The position numbers were made by a program, and so were the translations under genes. Shown in pieces: positions 23,334 to 28,616 of a DNA stretch of 28,616 nt. The notes below the pieces were generated by a model. The model did not search any database and was not told the origin of the DNA. It was given only the letters and a program-made list of their open reading frames with translations. Numbering within the stretch: the stretch's first letter is position 1; every line of letters begins with the position of its first letter. Source of the DNA: Ruminococcaceae bacterium UBA1404 (GTDB lineage Bacteria; Bacillota; Clostridia; Oscillospirales; Ruminococcaceae); assembly GCA_002305075.1 (NCBI GenBank), contig DBQC01000008.1, forward strand, positions 7,986 to 36,601, in the 5' to 3' direction.

Positions 23334-23800
23334 ATTTGGGTCTCCTTTCTTTGGGTGGCCTCGGCCCGGCTTAGGCGTATCACATGGCGCTGGTAGGACG
23401 ACTCCATAAGGGGCGAGGTGATGATAAAGTCGGCGGTGGAGAGATTGGTGGCAATGGGCACGCCATACACCTGGCTGATGCGCAGCAGGGCCTTGACATC
23501 GGGGTCGTGGGGCTGGGCTGTAAGCGGATCGCAGAGAAAGATAATCAGATCCACCCGCCCGCAGACCACCTCGGCTCCAATCTGCTGGTCGCCCCCTAGG
23601 GGGCCGCTGTTGTAAGCTTCCACCACAAGGCCGGTTTTGCGGGCAATCAGCCCGGCAGTTGTGCCGGTGCCGCACAGGTTGTGGCGGCGCAAAATGCTTT
23701 TATGGCGGGTGCACCAGTCGACGATATCGGCCTTCTGGCTGTCGTGGGCGATAAGGGCAATGCGTTTTTTTGGCGGGATGATTAGCGCTACACGCTCCAT
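23330..23800 (-). CDS. mgsA: Methylglyoxal synthase
   Basis: A 156-residue protein that turns dihydroxyacetone phosphate into methylglyoxal and phosphate, a bypass of lower glycolysis when phosphate is short. All active-site residues align with the E. coli numbering: H19, D20, K23, the phosphate loop GTGTTAG at 44-50, D71 in GPLGGDQQ, H98 and D101 in QPHDPD. ATG 23800 has AAAGGAGG upstream. It is the first gene of a unit with ridA and msrC joined by ATGA overlaps. The C-terminal tail after MESSYQRH is slightly longer than usual. Confidence 0.97.
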   Translation of the reverse strand: MERVALIIPPKKRIALIAHDSQKADIVDWCTRHKSILRRHNLCGTGTTAGLIARKTGLVVEAYNSGPLGGDQQIGAEVVCGRVDLIIFLCDPLTAQPHDPDVKALLRISQVYGVPIATNLSTADFIITSPLMESSYQRHVIRLSRAEATQRKETQI

Positions 23801-23839
23801 GGCGGGCCTCCTTTTGGGCGGACAGAGCCGTTTGGCTTA

Positions 23840-23868
23840 AGTATACCAAACCCCGGGGCTGCGGGAAA
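23840..23868 (-). promoter_or_regulatory. Predicted promoter of the mgsA unit
   Basis: TATACT (23840-23845) with an extended -10 TGG on the minus strand; the -35 (TTTCCC, 23863-23868, 17 bp) is weak. The start codon is about 40 bp downstream. Confidence 0.5.
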
Positions 23869-23899
23869 GGCCGTCCGACAAAAAAACGCCCGCTTATCC

Positions 23900-23929
23900 G
23901 CATATTCCCAACGCTTCTTATCATATAGT
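23900..23929 (+). promoter_or_regulatory. Predicted sigma-E promoter of spoIIID
   Basis: GCATATT (23900-23906), 15 bp, CATATAGT (23922-23929). This agrees with the known B. subtilis sigma-E pattern (ATATT near -35 and CATACAAT-like -10), and spoIIID is a known sigma-E-dependent gene. It starts 33 bp before the TTG codon. Confidence 0.6.
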
Positions 23930-23962
23930 GAGATAAAAGTTGCTGTTGGGGAGGGTTTCATA

Positions 23963-24208
23963 TTGAAGGGGCTTCCCGAAGAGCGGGCAGTCATGCTCGC
24001 GCGTTACATCATCGACAACGGCGCCACGGTGCGCCAAGCTGCCGCCCAATTTGGCGTGAGCAAGTCCACCGTGCACAAGGATGTCACCGAGCGCCTGCGG
24101 CAAATAAGCGGTCCGCTCTATCTTTCGGTTAAATGCATTCTGGATAAAAATAAGGCCGAGCGCCACATTCGGGGCGGCATGGCCACCAAGGAAAAATATA
24201 GACGATAG
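23963..24208 (+). CDS. spoIIID: Sporulation transcriptional regulator SpoIIID
   Basis: An 81-residue DNA-binding protein that acts in the mother cell during sporulation. The HTH is at about residues 19-45 (TVRQAAAQFGVSKSTVHKDVTERL), followed by the family ending NKAERHIRGGMATKEKYR, which is almost unique to SpoIIID. The start is TTG 23963 with GGGGAGGG upstream; no ATG is in a suitable place. It is a single-gene unit ending at a strong terminator. Its presence shows that the organism has at least the endospore regulatory circuit. Confidence 0.97.
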   Translation: MKGLPEERAVMLARYIIDNGATVRQAAAQFGVSKSTVHKDVTERLRQISGPLYLSVKCILDKNKAERHIRGGMATKEKYRR

Positions 24209-24252
24209 CCGCCGTCTACCCGGGCATCGGCCATAGGGCAATCCCCAATAAA

Positions 24253-24287
24253 GCGCACCCGTCCTGTTTTGGACGGGCGCGTTTTTT
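24253..24287 (+). terminator. Terminator of spoIIID
   Basis: GCGC(AC)CCGTCC pairs with GGACGGGCGC, loop TGTTTT, followed by GTTTTTT. It also lies just beyond the convergent queT stop. Confidence 0.88.
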
Positions 24288-24292
24288 ATAGT

Positions 24293-24829
24293 CTAAACGG
24301 GTTCGGTGGAAAACAGCCGGTGCGAAAGGCCGGTGCGCTCCAGTGTTCGCACCATCACAAGGCCCAGCAGGCAGGCCATAAGCTGCCCAAGACCTACCTG
24401 CAGCCCGGCCAGCAGATGTACACCGCCCCAGAGGCTGCCCACCATGGCAAAGCTGAGTTCGCCGCCGATGACCAGCGCATTGAGAAGCACGGGCGGCAGC
24501 ATGGCCGCCAGCGGCAGTCGGCCGATGCGCACCCCACGCAGGCGATAGCTGAGCATACCGGCTGCCAATGTGGCGGCGCTTCCCAGCACAATATCAATAG
24601 GGCCCAAAATGCTCATACCGGCGGCAATACCGTAGCTGTTGGTGAGTACACAGCCCAAGGTGACCCCCCACACCGCCACCGGCGAAAACACGCAGAGCAG
24701 CGTGAGCGCCTCGGCCACTCTGAGCTGCACCGCCCCAAAGCCTACGGGGGCAAAGGCCAGCCCCAAGGCAAAGTAGAGGGCGGCTATCATAGCCGCCACC
24801 GTCATGTTTTTGATATGGAACTTATCCAT
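24293..24829 (-). CDS. queT: QueT-family transporter (queuosine precursor, ECF S component-like)
   Basis: A 178-residue integral membrane protein with about five to six hydrophobic segments. It begins MDKFHIKNMTVAAMIAALYFALGLAFAPVGFGAVQLRVAEALTLLCVF, where the FGAVQLRVAEALTLL block is the QueT hallmark, followed by TLGCVLTNSYG and GPIDIVLGSAATLAAG. QueT is an energy-coupling-factor S component predicted to import a queuosine precursor for tRNA modification. ATG 24829 has GGGAGG upstream; the 83 codons of open frame before it lie in the intergenic region and in pyrK. No ECF ATPase is nearby, as usual for shared-module S components. Confidence 0.93.
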   Translation of the reverse strand: MDKFHIKNMTVAAMIAALYFALGLAFAPVGFGAVQLRVAEALTLLCVFSPVAVWGVTLGCVLTNSYGIAAGMSILGPIDIVLGSAATLAAGMLSYRLRGVRIGRLPLAAMLPPVLLNALVIGGELSFAMVGSLWGGVHLLAGLQVGLGQLMACLLGLVMVRTLERTGLSHRLFSTEPV

Positions 24830-24857
24830 GGCATCCTCCCGGATTAAGGGTGATAAA

Positions 24858-24886
24858 AGTATAGCCCAAAAAACCCACAGGTGCAA
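24858..24886 (-). promoter_or_regulatory. Predicted queT promoter
   Basis: TTGCAC (24881-24886), 17 bp, TATACT (24858-24863) on the minus strand. Its -35 box is only 7 bp from the -35 box of the divergent pyrK promoter, so the two may compete or share control. Confidence 0.65.
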
Positions 24887-24893
24887 CAAAGGG

Positions 24894-24922
24894 GTGAAAT
24901 TGGCTGCCGGGTGTGCTACAAT
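24894..24922 (+). promoter_or_regulatory. Predicted pyrK-pyrD-ruvX promoter
   Basis: GTGAAA (24894-24899), 17 bp, TACAAT (24917-24922) with extended -10 TGTGC. Confidence 0.55.
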
Positions 24923-24961
24923 AGGGCCAAAATATCCGCTGCCCCAAGGAGGGACAAGCCC

Positions 24962-25717
24962 ATGCTGCAAAAGGCCTATCCGCTTATCGGGCGGACGCTT
25001 ATCGCCCCCCATACCCACAGCTTCTCTATAGATTGCCCCGATATGGCTGCTTTGGCTCGGCCGGGTCAGTTTGTCCATGTGCGGCTACCCGGCTTTTTGC
25101 TGCGGCGGCCCATCTCGGTTTGCCAAATCACGCAGGATGGCCTGCGTATCGTGGTGGAGGAGCGGGGGGCCGGAACAGAGGAGATGGCCCGGCTGGGCTC
25201 CGGCGACCTTATAGACCTACTGGGCCCCTTGGGCAACGGCTTTTTAACCGAGGCACCCCACCGTCGGGCGGTATTGGTGGGCGGGGGCATCGGCACGCCG
25301 CCGCTGCTTCCACTGGCCGAACACTACCACAAGGCCGAGGTTTTTCTGGGCTTTCGCAGTGCGGACAGAGCCATCCTCACCGAGGACTTTGAGGCGGCCG
25401 GCGCCACCGTAACCCTGGCCACCGAGGACGGTAGCGCCGGGCACCACGGCTATGTCACCGAGCCGCTGGAGCAGCACCTTGCCCGCCATGGCGCCGATGT
25501 GCTCTACGCCTGCGGACCCGAGCCCATGCTCAAAGCCGTGCAGGCGCTGGCGGCCAAATACCACGTGACGGCCTATCTCTCCCTCGAGGCGCGCATGGCC
25601 TGCGGGGTGGGGGCCTGCCTTGGCTGCGCGGTGCCCATTTTGACTGCCGAGGGCGTGGTTTATCGCCATGTCTGCAAGGACGGACCGGTGTTCCCGGCCG
25701 AGGAGGTTGTTTTATGA
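24962..25717 (+). CDS. pyrK: Dihydroorotate dehydrogenase B, electron-transfer subunit
   Basis: A 251-residue FAD and [2Fe-2S] protein that passes electrons from PyrD to NAD. Features: the FAD-binding RRPISV, GPLGNGF, the NAD-binding GGGIGTPPLL, and the C-terminal cluster ligands C214, C219, C222 and C238 (CX4CX2CX15C). ATG 24962 has AAGGAGGG upstream. It overlaps pyrD by ATGA. Other pyrimidine genes are not in view. Confidence 0.97.
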   Translation: MLQKAYPLIGRTLIAPHTHSFSIDCPDMAALARPGQFVHVRLPGFLLRRPISVCQITQDGLRIVVEERGAGTEEMARLGSGDLIDLLGPLGNGFLTEAPHRRAVLVGGGIGTPPLLPLAEHYHKAEVFLGFRSADRAILTEDFEAAGATVTLATEDGSAGHHGYVTEPLEQHLARHGADVLYACGPEPMLKAVQALAAKYHVTAYLSLEARMACGVGACLGCAVPILTAEGVVYRHVCKDGPVFPAEEVVL

Positions 25718-26625
25718 AGGTGGACATGCGGGTCAACATTGCCGGGGTGACCTTTAAAAACCCCGTGATAACTGCCTCGGGCTGCTATGGCTTTGGCGGC
25801 GACTACACCGACTTTTACCCCCTCTCCCGGCTGGGCGGGGTCTGCCTTAAGGGCACCACCTTAGAGCCCCGCCAGGGCAATCCGCCCCCCCGCATCGCCG
25901 AAACCCCCATGGGTATGCTCAACTCGGTGGGTCTGCAAAACCCGGGGGGACACGCCTTTGTAACAGAAGAGCTGCCCCGCCTAACCGGATGCGGCACCGT
26001 GCTGATTGCCAATGCGGCCGGCAGCAGCATCGAAAGCTATGTGGGCCTTGTCGAGCTGTTAGAAGGCACCGCCATCGATATGATTGAGCTCAACATTTCC
26101 TGCCCCAATGTCAAAGAGGGCGGCATGGCCTTTGGAGCCACCTGCGAGGGGGCGGCCCGGGTGGTGCGGGCGGTGCGAGGGCGCACCACCAAGCCGCTGA
26201 TGGTCAAGCTAAGCCCCAATGTCACCGATATTGTGTCTATCGCCAAGGCCTGCGAGGCCGAGGGGGCCGACGCCATTTCGCTCATTAATACGCTGCTGGG
26301 TATGCGCATCGACATCAAGACCCGCCGTCCGGTGCTCAATCAGGTGATGGGCGGCCTGTCCGGTCCGGCGGTGTTCCCTGTGGCGCTGCGCATGGTCTGG
26401 CAGGTGGCTGGTGCCGTGTCGGTGCCGGTGGTGGGCCTGGGCGGCATTGAAAAGTGGCAGGACGCCGTGGAGATGATGATGGCCGGGGCTGCCGCCGTGC
26501 AGGTGGGCACCGCCAGCTTTTACGATGTTTATGCCCCCGTGCGCATCATCGAGGGCATGGAGGCCTATCTGGAGCGGGAGGGCTTTGGTGCGGCCAGCCA
26601 GCTGACCGGCATTGCCCGGAAATAA
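25714..26625 (+). CDS. pyrD: Dihydroorotate dehydrogenase B, catalytic subunit
   Basis: A 303-residue FMN enzyme of class 1B that oxidises dihydroorotate to orotate in pyrimidine synthesis. The catalytic base is C130 in LNISCPNVKEGG; other marks are KGTTLEPRQGNPPPR, ETPMGMLNSVGLQNPG, KLSPNVTDI and VVGLGGI. ATG 25714 overlaps the pyrK stop and has GAGGAGG upstream; an ATG four codons later is possible. It is followed 11 bp later by ruvX, probably on the same mRNA. Confidence 0.98.
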   Translation: MKVDMRVNIAGVTFKNPVITASGCYGFGGDYTDFYPLSRLGGVCLKGTTLEPRQGNPPPRIAETPMGMLNSVGLQNPGGHAFVTEELPRLTGCGTVLIANAAGSSIESYVGLVELLEGTAIDMIELNISCPNVKEGGMAFGATCEGAARVVRAVRGRTTKPLMVKLSPNVTDIVSIAKACEAEGADAISLINTLLGMRIDIKTRRPVLNQVMGGLSGPAVFPVALRMVWQVAGAVSVPVVGLGGIEKWQDAVEMMMAGAAAVQVGTASFYDVYAPVRIIEGMEAYLEREGFGAASQLTGIARK

Positions 26626-26636
26626 GGAGGCGTATT

Positions 26637-27062
26637 ATGCGGATACTGGCCATTGACCTTGGGGATGTGCGCACCGGCCTTGCTATTTGCGACAAGGGCG
26701 AGATGCTGGCAAGTCCCATAGGGGTGATTACCGAGCGCAGCCGGGAGCGGCTGGCCGACACCATTGTTCAAATTGCCAAAGAGGAGGGCGCCGAGCAACT
26801 GGTGCTGGGCCACCCCATCAATATGAACGGCAGCCTGGGCCCCCGCAGCCAACTGGTTCGGGACTTTGCCGAGCTGCTGGCCACCAAGACCGAGCTGCCC
26901 ATCGACCTTGTAGACGAGCGGGCCACCACCGTAAGGGCCCACCAGATTTTGAGCACCACCAATGTGCGGGGCCAAAAGCGCAAGCAGACGGCCGATGCTG
27001 TGGCCGCCGTGCTCATTTTAGAGACCTATATGCAGCGGCGCAAAAACGCCGGCGGGCAATAA
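26637..27062 (+). CDS. ruvX: Holliday junction resolvase-like protein RuvX/YqgF
   Basis: A 141-residue RNase H-fold nuclease. The first acidic residue is in ILAIDLGDVRTGLA (D7), the second block is LVLGHPINMNGSLG, and the last is DLVDERATTVRAH, then KQTADAVAAVLILETYM. The family acts in RNA processing or recombination. ATG 26637 has AAGGAGG upstream. It lies at the end of the pyrK-pyrD-ruvX unit; pairing with pyrimidine genes is probably only positional. Confidence 0.96.
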   Translation: MRILAIDLGDVRTGLAICDKGEMLASPIGVITERSRERLADTIVQIAKEEGAEQLVLGHPINMNGSLGPRSQLVRDFAELLATKTELPIDLVDERATTVRAHQILSTTNVRGQKRKQTADAVAAVLILETYMQRRKNAGGQ

Positions 27063-27083
27063 AAAACCCCCGCCTGGGGGCGG
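27061..27083 (-). terminator. Terminator of the permuted NlpC/P60-like gene
   Basis: On the minus strand CCGCC/GGCGG or CCCCC/GGGGG pairing around a four-base loop is followed by TTTTTT. It begins at the ruvX stop and has no T-run on the plus strand. Confidence 0.7.
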
Positions 27084-27087
27084 AGGG

Positions 27088-27645
27088 CTATGGGCTGTCA
27101 AAGCGCCCGCGCTTGTAGCCGGTGAGGGTTCCCTCATAGAGCACCCGGGCGCCGGGCAGGCTGAGCAGCTCCTCGAGGTGGTGGGGATAGACGAGAAAGG
27201 GCGGCCGTGAAAAGGTGAACACCCCCGCCCGCACCAACACCTCGGCCACAAAGTGCGAGCAGACAAAGCGGTAAGGTCGGGGCCAATCGATGCCCATGCT
27301 CTTAAAGGGCAGGCCCAAAAAGTCGTATTTATGGCGGGGCATCTCGGGCAGAAAGTCCTGTTCTATCACCCTTCGCACGGCATCGTGCTGGCCCTCGGTG
27401 ACGGGGATCTCCATAATTTTACATCGGGTGCGCTTAAAGCGCTTATAGACAAAGGTGTCAGGGTCCTCCTGCACCAGACCCGCCACAAACTGCCAATAGA
27501 GCCACCGCCGCCCAAAGGCATACATCTCCCGCATCTCTTTGTCGAGCGACAGCGAGGAATGGTTGTAGGGCCGGCGGGTTATCATCTTAAAAAAGCGGCT
27601 GCCCGAGGTGCCGGTCTGACTGATCATCACATAAATACAGCGCAA
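27088..27645 (-). CDS. Permuted papain-fold (YiiX/YebB-like NlpC/P60) hydrolase
   Basis: A 185-residue protein starting at TTG 27645 (residues MRCIYVMISQTG). The circularly permuted NlpC/P60 fold is recognised by the early histidine H29 in YNHSSLSLD and the later cysteine C129 in RFVCSHFVAEVL. Related YiiX/YebB proteins are thought to be cysteine peptidases or lipid amidases/acyltransferases; the substrate is not known. There is no signal peptide. The TTG is preferred over a frame that begins at 27687 because GAAGGTG lies five bases before it and the predicted promoter -10 box overlaps that upstream region. It is a single gene with its own terminator. Confidence 0.8.
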   Translation of the reverse strand: MRCIYVMISQTGTSGSRFFKMITRRPYNHSSLSLDKEMREMYAFGRRWLYWQFVAGLVQEDPDTFVYKRFKRTRCKIMEIPVTEGQHDAVRRVIEQDFLPEMPRHKYDFLGLPFKSMGIDWPRPYRFVCSHFVAEVLVRAGVFTFSRPPFLVYPHHLEELLSLPGARVLYEGTLTGYKRGRFDSP

Positions 27646-27675
27646 AAAGACACCTTCTTTTGCAGATTTGAGCCC

Positions 27676-27704
27676 ATCATACAACAAATGGCGACGGGGT
27701 TCAA
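27676..27704 (-). promoter_or_regulatory. Predicted promoter of the permuted NlpC/P60-like gene
   Basis: TTGAAC (27699-27704), 17 bp, TATGAT (27676-27681) on the minus strand. Transcription would begin near 27669, downstream of the 27687 start, which supports TTG 27645. Confidence 0.6.
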
Positions 27705-27752
27705 CCGTAAACTTACAAGACCATCATCCCCACACCAAAGGAGGAGAGGGCC

Positions 27753-28493
27753 ATGAGGCAAAGAGCTCATTTTATCGATCTTGTGCGGGGGCTGCTCATC
27801 CTCTATGTGATGGCCTACCACCTGCTTTATGATATCACCGTGCTCTTTGGCTATCCGCTGCCCTTTTTCTTTAGCGGATGGTTTCAGGGTGTGCGGGTGG
27901 TGGCCGTGAGTATGCTGCTGTTTATTTCGGGTATGGTGAGCGGATACAGTCGCAGCGGGCTGCGCCGGGCGGCCAAGCTAACCGGAGCCGCAGCGCTTGT
28001 TACGGCCGTAAGCTTTGTGTTTTTGCCCCGGGAGCCCATTGTGTTCGGGGTGCTGCATCTCTACGCCGCCTGCACGCTGCTCTATGCGCTTATGGGGCAT
28101 AGGATAGGGGCACCGACCCCCTGGATGGGCGCTGTGGTCTGTATGGGGCTGTTTGTGCTACTGCTGCCCATGGGCCGGGGGTGGGTGGGCTACGGCCCCC
28201 TTGCGCTGCGGCTGCCCTCGGCGCTTTACCGGTCTGACTGGCTGATACCGCTGGGCTTTGCGCCTGCGGGCTTTTTAAGTGCCGACTACTATCCGCTGCT
28301 GCCCTGGGGCTGTGCCTTTTTTGCCGGGGCCTTTTATGCCCCGCCGCTGCGGCAGGGCCGTCTGCCCGGATGGGTTTATGCCCCCACCCCTCTGCCGGTT
28401 TTAGAGAAAATCGGCCGCCATACGCTGATGCTCTATCTCATCCACCAGCCGGTATTTATCGCTCTATTATGGCTGCTTTTTAGGCCCGTTTAG
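27753..28493 (+). CDS. DUF1624 / HGSNAT-type membrane acyltransferase-like protein
   Basis: A 246-residue membrane protein with about seven hydrophobic segments. It begins HFIDLVRGLLILYVMAYHLLYD, matching the start of the heparan-alpha-glucosaminide N-acetyltransferase catalytic family (DUF1624), including the conserved histidine in MAYHLLYD, and ends GRHTLMLYLIHQPVF, a common acyltransferase ending. Family members may move acetyl groups across the membrane onto sugars or wall components; no activity is shown for bacterial DUF1624 proteins that I can cite. ATG 27753 has AAAGGAGG upstream. It is divergent from the NlpC/P60-like gene with 107 bp between. Confidence 0.88.
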   Translation: MRQRAHFIDLVRGLLILYVMAYHLLYDITVLFGYPLPFFFSGWFQGVRVVAVSMLLFISGMVSGYSRSGLRRAAKLTGAAALVTAVSFVFLPREPIVFGVLHLYAACTLLYALMGHRIGAPTPWMGAVVCMGLFVLLLPMGRGWVGYGPLALRLPSALYRSDWLIPLGFAPAGFLSADYYPLLPWGCAFFAGAFYAPPLRQGRLPGWVYAPTPLPVLEKIGRHTLMLYLIHQPVFIALLWLLFRPV

Positions 28494-28521
28494 CCCAAGC
28501 GACAAAAATTTCCCCCCCCGG

Positions 28522-28550
28522 TTGACAACCTTCCACGGCTATGATATAGT
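28522..28550 (+). promoter_or_regulatory. Near-consensus promoter for tRNA-Thr
   Basis: TTGACA (28522-28527), 17 bp, TATAGT (28545-28550). The tRNA begins 20 bp after the -10 box. This is the strongest promoter in the window, as expected for a stable RNA. Confidence 0.85.
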
Positions 28551-28570
28551 TGATAACGCTGTACAGATTT

Positions 28571-28616
28571 GCTGGTGTAGCTCAGCCGGTAGAGCAGCTG
28601 ATTTGTAATCAGCAGG
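28571..28616 (+). tRNA. tRNA-Thr (anticodon TGT), 5' part
   Basis: Acceptor and D arm (GCTGGTGTAGCTCAG...GAGCAGC) are followed by the anticodon stem GCTGA/TCAGC (28597-28601 and 28609-28613) with loop TTTGTAA, anticodon TGT at 28604-28606. The window ends after the anticodon arm, so the T arm and 3' end are outside; further tRNAs may follow. Confidence 0.92.

Noticed and set aside
23334..23675. N-terminal extension of the YoaB-like RidA gene
   Set aside because: Overlaps mgsA in another frame and reads as Arg/Pro/His-rich noise; the ATG at 23333 has a good ribosome site and the conserved start.
24830..24961. preQ1 riboswitch before queT
   Set aside because: The leader between the predicted promoter and the queT start is only about 30 bases and shows no preQ1 aptamer pattern.

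Overview
The window reads as about 28.6 kb of chromosome from a GC-rich, spore-forming, anaerobic Firmicute of class Clostridia, possibly of the Oscillospirales type (the order is inference). The evidence is SpoIIID (sporulation), an oxygen-sensitive pyruvate:ferredoxin oxidoreductase, a two-subunit Fe-S L-serine dehydratase, NAD-linked PyrK/PyrD, QueT, strong AGGAGG ribosome sites and frequent GTG/TTG starts. There is no IS element, CRISPR array or intact prophage; most genes are housekeeping or envelope genes.

Left part (1-3.7 kb): the 3' end of a MacB/LolD-type ABC ATPase overlaps a membrane-anchored NusG-II-domain protein. A convergent XRE regulator follows, divergent from the pxpABC 5-oxoprolinase operon. 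Middle-left (3.8-11.3 kb): a PAS protein; a 1181-residue exported protein with a Pro/Glu linker, a solenoid-like region and about seven fibronectin-III-like repeats; a small phage-type (ArpU/sigma region 4-like) regulator behind a hairpin-rich leader; a lipoprotein; an HtrA protease; and a zinc-ribbon membrane protein. This stretch is mostly cell envelope.

Centre (11.3-19.4 kb): galE is divergent from a polyprenyl-phosphate sugar transferase. nifJ (PFOR) is followed, on the same strand and upstream, by lysR-sdaAB-sdaAA. Together the latter can take serine to pyruvate and then to acetyl-CoA plus reduced ferredoxin. Right-centre (19.7-23.8 kb, minus strand): mgsA, ridA and msrC overlap by ATGA junctions and are followed by a second ridA, an M20 amidohydrolase and a DMT exporter. 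This is a compact reactive-metabolite / amino-acid-derivative cluster and the most interesting grouping here.

Right part (23.9-28.6 kb): spoIIID with a good sigma-E-like promoter, queT divergent from pyrK-pyrD-ruvX, a permuted NlpC/P60-like hydrolase, a DUF1624/HGSNAT-type membrane acyltransferase, and the start of a tRNA-Thr(TGT) with a near-consensus promoter. Across the window many promoters share an extended -10 of the form TGTGYTAYRMT. Promoter and terminator calls are pattern-based; function assignments rest on recognised motifs, not on database searches.
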